Part shown: one piece after another, positions 56,913 through 64,000 of the stretch
Position numbering within the stretch: position 1 is the first letter of the stretch
How the letters are laid out: the number at the start of each line of letters is the position of its first letter
Origin: Salipiger pallidus
GTDB lineage: Bacteria > Pseudomonadota > Alphaproteobacteria > Rhodobacterales > Rhodobacteraceae
NCBI RefSeq assembly: GCF_014643635.1
Contig: NZ_BMJV01000003.1
Coordinates: 62,001 to 126,000, forward strand
Length of the DNA stretch: 64,000 nucleotides
Direction: 5' to 3'
Position numbers and translations under genes: made by a program
The notes under the pieces: generated by a model
What the model was told of the DNA's origin: nothing
Databases searched by the model: none
The model's input: the letters and a program-made list of their open reading frames with translations, nothing else

Positions 56913-59402
56913 ATGAGCGATAACGACGGCAAGAAGACTTTGGGTGTACGTGGCGGAGGGCCCCGTTCGGGTTCTGTGAAGCAGAGCTTCAGCCACGGGC
57001 GTACGAAGAACGTCGTGGTGGAAACCAAGCGCAAACGCGTCGTGGTGCCCAAGCCCGCAGCGGGTGGTGGCAAAAGCGGTGCGGTTGGCGGCAGTGGCAA
57101 GCGCCCTGCGGGGATCACCGACGCCGAGATGGAGCGCCGCCTGAAGGCGCTTCAGGCTGCCAAGGCGCGCGAGGCTGGTGAAGCCGCGAAGCGCGAGGCC
57201 GAGGAAAAGGCCCGCGCCGAAGAGCGTGCACGCCAGCGCGCCGAGAAGGAACAGAAAGAGCGCGAGCAGCGCGAAGCCGAAGAGCGTCTCAAGGCCAAGG
57301 CCGAAGAAGAGCGCAAGGCTGCCGAGGCCGCCGAGGCTGCGAAGGTTGCCAAGAAGGCCGAGGCATCCGCACCTGCTGCTGCGGCGGCACCGGCCGCGGA
57401 CCGCGCGGCGCCTGCCGGCGCCAAGCCCGCCCCGAGCCCACAACGCAAGGCCGACCGCGAGCGCGAAGAGCGTGGCCGGTCTGCCCGTGGCCGCGATGAT
57501 GGCAACCGCCGCTCCGGCAAGCTGACCCTGAACCAGGCGCTTGGTGGTGAAGGTGGCCGTCAGAAGTCCATGGCCGCGATGAAGCGCAAGCAGGAGCGTG
57601 CGCGTCAGAAGGCGATGGGCGGCAGCCAGCAGCGCGAGAAGATTGTGCGCGACGTTCAGCTGCCCGAGGCCATCACGGTCGCGGAACTGGCGAACCGCAT
57701 GGCGGAACGCGTGGCTGACGTGGTCAAGTCGCTGATGAACAGCGGCATCATGGCGACGCAGAACCAGTCGATCGACGCTGACACCGCGGAACTCATCATC
57801 GAAGAGTTCGGCCACCGTGTGACCCGCGTTTCCGACGCGGACGTTGAAGACGTCATCAAGACAGTTGACGACAAGCCGGAAGATCTGCAGGGCCGCCCGC
57901 CGGTCATCACGATCATGGGTCACGTCGACCACGGCAAGACGTCGCTGCTCGACAAGATTCGCGAAGCCAACGTGACCTCCGGCGAAGCCGGCGGCATCAC
58001 CCAGCACATCGGCGCCTACCAGGTGACGACGAAGGGCGGCGACGTGCTGACCTTCCTCGATACCCCGGGCCACGCCGCCTTCACTTCCATGCGCTCCCGT
58101 GGTGCACAGGTGACGGACATCGTGGTGCTGGTGGTCGCGGCGGATGACGCCGTCATGCCGCAGACGGTCGAAGCCATTGCACACGCCAAGGCGGCGGGTG
58201 TGCCGATGATCGTCGCTATCAACAAGGTCGACAAGCACGAGGCGAACCCGACCAAGGTCCGCACCGATCTGCTGCAGCACGAAGTGGTCGTCGAGGCCAT
58301 GTCGGGCGACGTGCAGGATGTCGAAGTCTCGGCCCACACCGGGCAGGGCCTTGACGAACTGCTCGAAGCTATCGCGCTGCAGGCCGAGGTTCTCGAACTG
58401 AAGGCCAACCCCGACCGCGCCGCCGAAGGTGCCGTGATCGAGGCGCAGCTGGATGTGGGCCGTGGCCCCGTTGCGACCGTTCTCGTTCAGAACGGCACGC
58501 TCAAGCAGGGTGACATCTTCGTCGTGGGCGAGCAGTACGGCAAGGTCCGTGCGCTCATCAACGACAAGGGCGAGCGCGTGAAGGAAGCCGGTCCGTCGGT
58601 TCCGGTCGAGGTGCTTGGTCTCAACGGCACGCCGGAGGCGGGCGACGTTCTCAACGTCACCAGCACCGAGGCACAGGCCCGTGAGATCGCAGAGTACCGT
58701 GAACACGCAGCCAAGGAGAAGCGCGCCGCCGCCGGTGCCGCGACCACCCTTGAGCAGCTGATGAAGAAGGCCAAAGACGACAAGAACGTGTCGGAACTGC
58801 CGGTGGTTGTGAAAGCCGACGTGCAGGGGTCTGCTGAGGCGATCGTTCAGGCGCTCGAGAAGGTCGGCAACGACGAGGTCCGCGTGCGGGTCATCCACTA
58901 CGGTGTGGGTGCCATCACCGAGACCGACATCGGTCTTGCCGAAGCGTCGGGCTGCCCGGTCATCGGCTTCAACGTCCGTGCCAACGCGCCTGCGCGCAAC
59001 AGCGCGAACCAGAAGGGTGTGGAGATCCGCTACTACTCGGTGATCTACGACCTCGTGGACGACGTAAAAGCAGCGGCCTCGGGCCTGCTGTCCAACGAGA
59101 TCCGCGAGAACTTCATCGGTTACGCCGAGATCCGCGAAGTCTTTAAGGTGTCGAACGTTGGCAAGGTTGCCGGCTGTCTCGTTACCGAGGGTGTGGCGCG
59201 TCGTTCCGCAGGTGTCCGCCTGCTGCGCGACAATGTGGTGATCCACGAAGGCACGCTGAAGACGCTCAAGCGCTTCAAGGACGAGGTTCCCGAGGTCCAG
59301 TCCGGCCAGGAATGCGGCATGGCCTTCGAAGCCTACGAGGATGTTCGCCAGGGCGACGTCATCGAGATCTTCGAGCGCGAGGAGGTTGAGCGGTCGCTCT
59401 GA
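56913..59402 (+). CDS. infB: Translation initiation factor IF-2
   Basis: 829 aa. The N-terminal region (about residues 65-200) is a long Ala/Lys/Glu helix ([20 protein letters not shown]) typical of IF-2. GTPase motifs are intact: G1 [18 protein letters not shown], and NKVD in [13 protein letters not shown]. The C-terminal domains with [15 protein letters not shown]-type segments bind initiator tRNA. It ends the operon and is followed by a strong terminator. Confidence 0.97.
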   Translation: MSDNDGKKTLGVRGGGPRSGSVKQSFSHGRTKNVVVETKRKRVVVPKPAAGGGKSGAVGGSGKRPAGITDAEMERRLKALQAAKAREAGEAAKREAEEKARAEERARQRAEKEQKEREQREAEERLKAKAEEERKAAEAAEAAKVAKKAEASAPAAAAAPAADRAAPAGAKPAPSPQRKADREREERGRSARGRDDGNRRSGKLTLNQALGGEGGRQKSMAAMKRKQERARQKAMGGSQQREKIVRDVQLPEAITVAELANRMAERVADVVKSLMNSGIMATQNQSIDADTAELIIEEFGHRVTRVSDADVEDVIKTVDDKPEDLQGRPPVITIMGHVDHGKTSLLDKIREANVTSGEAGGITQHIGAYQVTTKGGDVLTFLDTPGHAAFTSMRSRGAQVTDIVVLVVAADDAVMPQTVEAIAHAKAAGVPMIVAINKVDKHEANPTKVRTDLLQHEVVVEAMSGDVQDVEVSAHTGQGLDELLEAIALQAEVLELKANPDRAAEGAVIEAQLDVGRGPVATVLVQNGTLKQGDIFVVGEQYGKVRALINDKGERVKEAGPSVPVEVLGLNGTPEAGDVLNVTSTEAQAREIAEYREHAAKEKRAAAGAATTLEQLMKKAKDDKNVSELPVVVKADVQGSAEAIVQALEKVGNDEVRVRVIHYGVGAITETDIGLAEASGCPVIGFNVRANAPARNSANQKGVEIRYYSVIYDLVDDVKAAASGLLSNEIRENFIGYAEIREVFKVSNVGKVAGCLVTEGVARRSAGVRLLRDNVVIHEGTLKTLKRFKDEVPEVQSGQECGMAFEAYEDVRQGDVIEIFEREEVERSL

Positions 59403-59426
59403 TCGTTGCCTGATCCAAAGAATTGA

Positions 59427-59457
59427 AGGGGCGGTACCTGCTGGTGCCGCCCTTTTT
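59427..59457 (+). terminator. Terminator of the rimP-infB operon
   Basis: AGGGGCGGTACC, loop tgct, GGTGCCGCCC, then TTTTT. Confidence 0.93.
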
Positions 59458-59704
59458 CATTGCCGGAAGACCGGACAAGAGCGCGGAATTTGGAGGTAAG
59501 AGCCTGACGAAGCTCCAGCGTGGTGCATGTCACTGCAAATAGTAGAGGCAAGCATCGACTTGGTTACGCGCTGCTGAGCTTGGCATGGAAGCAACTGCAT
59601 TGCAGTTAACCCGAAAGGCCTGTCAGGCAGCGCGTTGCGGGCCCGAAGCCGCCTTGGCATTGGCTTGCGGAGGGGCCTGAGGTTTGTCTGGGGGCCGGAC
59701 AGCG

Positions 59705-59734
59705 AAAAGCCCGGCCGTTTAGGGTCGGGCTTTC
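59705..59734 (-). terminator. Terminator of the 42-residue gene
   Basis: Minus strand AAAGCCCGACCC, loop taaac, GGCCGGGCTTTT (with G-T wobble), 33 nt after the stop at 59767. Confidence 0.72.
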
Positions 59735-59766
59735 GTGGTAATGTTCAAGAGAGCGTTGCGAGCGGT

Positions 59767-59895
59767 TTAGGCTGCGACCGGTGTGCCGGTGAAGACCTGG
59801 GTGCCGACCCGCACAGCGATGCGTCCATCCGGGAGCTTCTGTTCAAGAATGCCCTGGACGGAGACGCAACTGCCAAGAACGATCGTACGCAGCAT
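59767..59895 (-). CDS. Very small conserved-looking protein, 42 aa
   Basis: 42 codons from ATG (complement of 59893-59895) to TAA (59767-59769). It reads MLRTIVLGSCVSVQGILEQK, then a Leu-Pro-Asp-Gly turn, then RIAVRVGTQVFTGTPVAA. The alternating hydrophobic beta pattern with Gly turns looks like a small SH3-like barrel. It ends with a normal stop and an intrinsic terminator 33 nt later, and the upstream 100 bp are AT-rich. It is shorter than usual annotation cut-offs. No signal peptide; function unknown. Confidence 0.65.
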   Translation of the reverse strand: MLRTIVLGSCVSVQGILEQKLPDGRIAVRVGTQVFTGTPVAA

Positions 59896-60054
59896 TTCCA
59901 GTGTTCCCCAATCAGATACAAGAAACTCACGGATATCGGGAAAACGTTAAAATCTCCACAAGAAATAATCGGTACTGCGACTAATTGTTGTGCAATCGTG
60001 AGTATTTCTTAAAATATTCTTGCTGCAGCGCAGAAATTCCTGGACTTCCGGATC

Positions 60055-60456
60055 TCAGAGCCAGTCCCGCAGGATCGGGATCAGCGGCAGGTCCGCGGGG
60101 GGCATGGGGTAATCGCGCAGCTGGTTCGGCCTGACCCATTTCAGCGCCTGACCTTCTTTCGGCTGAGGCGTGCCCTGCCACTTGCGGCAGGCAAACAGCG
60201 GCATCAGCAGGTGGAAATCATCGTAGGCGTGCGAGGCGAAGGTCAGAGGCGCAAGGCAGCTTTCCCAAGTGTCTATGCCCAGCTCTTCTTGCAGTTCGCG
60301 GATCAGGGCATGTTCGGGGCTTTCGCCCGCTTCGACCTTGCCACCGGGGAATTCCCAGAGGCCTGCGAGAGACTTCCCCTCGGGCCGCTGGGCCAGAAGG
60401 ACGCGGCCGTCGGTGTCGATAAGGGCGACGGCGGAAACGAGGACGATATGGGCCAT
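60055..60456 (-). CDS. mutT: Nudix (deoxy)nucleoside triphosphate pyrophosphohydrolase, MutT family
   Basis: 133 aa. Nudix box GGKVEAGESPEHALIREL plus QEELGI matches the consensus; the N-terminal LVSAVALIDTDGRVLLAQRP and the C-terminal LKWVRPNQLRDYPMPPAD are MutT features. It should hydrolyse 8-oxo-dGTP, removing a mutagenic precursor. ATG 60456 was chosen because the conserved fold starts there; upstream sequence contains the repeat element. Confidence 0.9.
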   Translation of the reverse strand: MAHIVLVSAVALIDTDGRVLLAQRPEGKSLAGLWEFPGGKVEAGESPEHALIRELQEELGIDTWESCLAPLTFASHAYDDFHLLMPLFACRKWQGTPQPKEGQALKWVRPNQLRDYPMPPADLPLIPILRDWL

Positions 60457-60504
60457 GCGGAGCTCCTGGCGGCAACGCCGGAGCGAGGGGCCAGCCCCTC
60501 GCGC

Positions 60505-60535
60505 TCCCCGGCATATTTGAAAAGAGAAGAAGGGG
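60505..60535 (+). repeat. Recurrent intergenic element, copy 4
   Basis: TCCCCGGCATATTTGAAAAG plus AGAAGAAGGGG at 60505-60535, between argJ and mutT, matching the elements at 12299 and 31161. A small GGGGcca/gcCCCT hairpin precedes it. Confidence 0.7.
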
Positions 60536-60541
60536 CGGGCG

Positions 60542-61771
60542 TCAGGACCGGTAGTCGGCGTTGATGCTGATGTAGCCGTGGGTGAGATCGCAGGTCCAGA
60601 CGGTAGCCTTGCCACCACCCAAGCCGATGTCGACGTTTATGATGATCTCGGGCTGCTTCATCACGCTCGCGCCGTCGGCCTCCTTGTAGGAGGGAGCGAC
60701 CCAGCCCTTTTCCGCGACGAGGATGTCGCCGAAGCTGATCGACAGCATGTCGCGTTCGGCGGCGGCGCCGGATTTGCCGATGGCCATGACGATGCGGCCC
60801 CAGTTGGGGTCCTCGCCGGCGATCGCGGTCTTGACCAGCGGCGAGTTGGCGATGGCCATGGCATGGGTGCGGGCGTCGGTGTCGGATTCAGCGCCGGTGA
60901 CGTTGACCGTGACAAACTTGGTCGCGCCTTCGCCGTCCTTCACCACCTGGTGGGCGAGGTCGAGGAATACCCCCTCAAGCGCTTCGGCAAAGGCGGCGTC
61001 AGCGGACGTGACCGAGACGCCCGAGGCACCGGTGGCACCCATCAGCAGGCTGTCGGAGGTCGAGGTGTCGCTGTCGACGGTGATGCAGTTGAAGCTGCGA
61101 TCGTTGATTTCCGAGACCATGCGCTGCAGGTCAGCGCGCGAGACCTTCGCGTCAGTGAAGATGTAGACCAGCATCGTCGCCATGTCGGGCGCAATCATCC
61201 CTGAGCCCTTGGCAAAGCCCGCGATCTTCACCGGGCCGCCGGGCAGGTTCACGGTGGCCGAAGCGCCTTTGGGGAAGGTGTCGGTGGTCATGATGGCGCG
61301 GGCGGCTTCCTCGCCCTTGGCGGCATCGAGCGCACCGTTCAGCTCATCCAGCTTGGCGATGATGCGGTCGTGGGGGAGGCGCTCGCCGATCACCCCGGTG
61401 GAACTGGTGAAGACGCGGGCAGCAGGCAGGCCGGTGGCCTCGGCGGTGGCGGCGCAGATCGCCGCGACGGACTCGTCCCCCGCAGCGCCGGTGAAGGCGT
61501 TGGAGTTGCCCGAGTTCACGAGGATCGCCGCGCCTTCGGCACCATCGCCGCCGATCTTGGCCTGGCAATCGCGCACGCAGGCGGACCGGGTCTTGGAGCG
61601 GGTGAAGACCCCGGCAACGGTGCTGCCGGGGGCCAGGAGGGTCAGCATCACGTCCGTGCGTCCCGCGTATCTCACCCCTGCCGCGACGGAGGCGTATCGC
61701 ACCCCGTCAATGACCGGAAGGTCGGGAAAGGCTGCGGGTGCGAGCGGGGAGACAGACGTGATCTTGGCCAA
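60542..61771 (-). CDS. argJ: Bifunctional ornithine acetyltransferase / N-acetylglutamate synthase
   Basis: 409 aa precursor. The autocleavage site is in GSGMIAPDMATMLVYIF (Ala-Thr, the Thr becoming the nucleophile). Other family segments: RSKTRSACVRDCQAKIG, ILVNSGNSNAFTGAAGDE, TSSTGVIGERLP and MTTDTFPKGAS. It recycles the acetyl group of N-acetylornithine to glutamate in arginine synthesis. With carB the window thus holds two arginine-pathway genes, 35 kb apart. Confidence 0.95.
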   Translation of the reverse strand: MAKITSVSPLAPAAFPDLPVIDGVRYASVAAGVRYAGRTDVMLTLLAPGSTVAGVFTRSKTRSACVRDCQAKIGGDGAEGAAILVNSGNSNAFTGAAGDESVAAICAATAEATGLPAARVFTSSTGVIGERLPHDRIIAKLDELNGALDAAKGEEAARAIMTTDTFPKGASATVNLPGGPVKIAGFAKGSGMIAPDMATMLVYIFTDAKVSRADLQRMVSEINDRSFNCITVDSDTSTSDSLLMGATGASGVSVTSADAAFAEALEGVFLDLAHQVVKDGEGATKFVTVNVTGAESDTDARTHAMAIANSPLVKTAIAGEDPNWGRIVMAIGKSGAAAERDMLSISFGDILVAEKGWVAPSYKEADGASVMKQPEIIINVDIGLGGGKATVWTCDLTHGYISINADYRS

Positions 61772-62623
61772 TTATTCCTCCAGGAGTTGCATGTTCGACA
61801 GCGCCGTGGGATCGACTTCGGACGCGTCCTTCCGAGTGATGTCAGCCGAGGACATCTTTTCGTCAATGTAATTCTGCACCGCGGTCTGCTGCAGCTTCAT
61901 CTCGATCTCGCCGCGTACCTCGTCGAGGGCCGGAGCCTCCTGGACGCGGGTCTCATTGAGTTTGATGACATGCCAGCCGAACTGGGTCTGAACCGGCTCG
62001 GATACCTCGCCAACTTCCATCTCGTCGACGGCCGCCTGGAAGGGCTCGACCATCATGCCGGCACCGAACCAGCCAAGCTCGCCGCCGTTGGGGCCGGAGG
62101 GCCCGGTGGATTTCTCGCGCGCCACTTCGGCGAAATCGGCGCCGCCATCGAGCTCTGTGATGATCTCCTGGGCTTCTTCCTCGGTTTCCACGAGGATGTG
62201 CGAGGCGTTGAATTCCTGGCCCATCTCGGCGTCGACGTATTGCTCGTCATAGGCCGCCTGTACTGCCTCGTCGCTCACCGCGCCGTCGGCTATCGTCTTG
62301 ACCACCTCGGCTGCCAGAAGCGAACGGCGCTCGTTGTCGAGCGACAGGGTCACGCGGGCGGTTTCCTCGGCCGCGTCATCCTGTGCCAGAACTTCCTGCT
62401 GGATGATCTGGTCGAGGATGCCGGTCCACAGCACTTCGTCGCCAAGCTGCTGGTATTGATCGGGAAGCGTGGCGCGGACCGACAGCATGTGGCCAAGGGT
62501 GATGTCCGTGTCGCCGACGGTCGCAACCACGGTATCGAGCCCCATGTCGTCCTGTGCGGAGGCGGGCAGCGCCAGGCCGATGGCGAAGGCCGCCGCGGTC
62601 AGGGTGGTAAGGGTCTTGCGCAT
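61772..62623 (-). CDS. Peptidylprolyl isomerase, parvulin type (periplasmic)
   Basis: 283 aa. Signal peptide MRKTLTTLTAAAFAIGLALP, cleavage near ASAQ. An N-terminal helical chaperone part is followed by a parvulin domain (about residues 140-235): FNASHILVETEEEAQEII, GGADFAEVAREKSTGPS, GGELGWFGAGMMVEPF and TQFGWHVIKLNETR. It aids folding of exported and outer-membrane proteins, similar to SurA/PrsA. argJ starts directly upstream of its stop (1-nt gap), and secA is divergent. Confidence 0.93.
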   Translation of the reverse strand: MRKTLTTLTAAAFAIGLALPASAQDDMGLDTVVATVGDTDITLGHMLSVRATLPDQYQQLGDEVLWTGILDQIIQQEVLAQDDAAEETARVTLSLDNERRSLLAAEVVKTIADGAVSDEAVQAAYDEQYVDAEMGQEFNASHILVETEEEAQEIITELDGGADFAEVAREKSTGPSGPNGGELGWFGAGMMVEPFQAAVDEMEVGEVSEPVQTQFGWHVIKLNETRVQEAPALDEVRGEIEMKLQQTAVQNYIDEKMSSADITRKDASEVDPTALSNMQLLEE

Positions 62624-62832
62624 GAGATCAGGTCCTTTCGGGTCCTTGGTATGTCGGTCACGGCAGGAGCATGGCCACCGGGGGCAACGTTGACACTCCC
62701 ACAGCACAGCCTTACATGGCCCAATGGCTCTGCAAGGCCGGTCGTTCTCTCGTGTCATATGGGCTGCGTTCCGGGCGGGCAAGCGGATGCCACCGCAAGA
62801 ACACGGTTTTGTCAGACAGGAAGCAGGCCAGA

Positions 62833-64000
<1,168 letters not shown>

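Larger units (their letters stand above)
59403..59766. other. Non-coding interval after infB
   Basis: Holds the infB terminator, a 15-bp palindrome AACTGCA-t-TGCAGTT at 59593-59607, and a second hairpin (59705-59734). No gene is supported between 59460 and 59700. Confidence 0.6.

Noticed and set aside
56118-59246. A 1042-codon open frame on the minus strand across ylxR and infB
   Set aside because: It is antisense to well-recognised genes (IF-2 motifs intact on the plus strand), is low in known motifs and rich in His/Arg/Leu/Gly, and results from high GC at third positions.
59745-59930. A 61-aa minus-strand frame over the small gene
   Set aside because: It is in another frame, Ser/Arg-rich without a fold-like pattern; the 42-residue frame at 59767-59895 ends cleanly before a terminator and looks far more protein-like.

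Overview
The window reads as a chromosomal segment of a marine alphaproteobacterium of the order Rhodobacterales (Roseobacter group). The evidence is high GC with strong G/C third positions, roseobacter-type gene neighbourhoods (mce-DUF1467, lptC-lptA-lptB-hpf-ptsN, rimP-nusA-ylxR-infB, secA/parvulin/argJ/mutT, dapD-dapE), Rhodobacteraceae-restricted families (DUF6455, DUF1467) and a DddQ-type DMSP lyase. No prophage, IS element, CRISPR array or rRNA operon was seen. One tRNA gene (Leu, CAG) is present. Most of the window is core genome.

Layout. 1-6 kb: methylmalonyl-CoA epimerase, DUF1467, EI24 membrane protein and nitroreductase, a 12-copy heptanucleotide repeat, DUF167, an M48 lipoprotein protease, three tandem small cysteine-rich DUF6455 genes behind a near-perfect FNR-type box, and an NDUFA9-like reductase. 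6-18 kb (the most accessory part): tRNA-Leu, a dddQ plus TMADH-like flavoprotein operon with a divergent TetR regulator, a histidine phosphatase, an NtaA/DmoA-type flavin monooxygenase, a D-lactate dehydrogenase-like flavoprotein, and a polar amino acid ABC importer followed by a LysR regulator. 18-31 kb: aspS, cfa, a ProC-like protein, carB, gpmI-envC-ctpA and rppH. 31-41 kb: a lytic transglycosylase, rnr, ptsN, hpf, lptB/A/C, an RNase D-like exonuclease, then an AT-rich 0.9-kb non-coding stretch before a lone ExoY-type sugar transferase and an OmpA lipoprotein. 41-53 kb: an Ada/Ogt-like methyltransferase, nth, a PfkB kinase, polA, a dihydrolipoyl-dehydrogenase-like protein, dapE, a CaCA antiporter, a GlsB-like protein and dapD. 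53-64 kb: a glyoxalase-family protein, rimP-nusA-ylxR-infB behind a promoter and a leader terminator, a 42-codon gene, mutT, argJ, a parvulin and the 5' part of secA (cut by the window end).

How the genes fit together. lptC/A/B make parts of the LPS export machine. carB and argJ serve carbamoyl-phosphate and arginine synthesis; dapD and dapE serve lysine and peptidoglycan synthesis. EnvC, CtpA and the MltB-like enzyme act on peptidoglycan or the periplasm. rimP, nusA, ylxR and infB form the transcription/translation operon. The 6.6-12.2 kb block may process organosulfur or methylated compounds: DMSP cleavage by DddQ, a demethylase-like flavoprotein, and an FMNH2 monooxygenase that could act on DMS. 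The points most worth following up are the FNR-box DUF6455 trio, the intrinsic terminator inside the rimP-nusA leader, the DddQ module, the heptanucleotide repeat and the very small gene at 59.8 kb.
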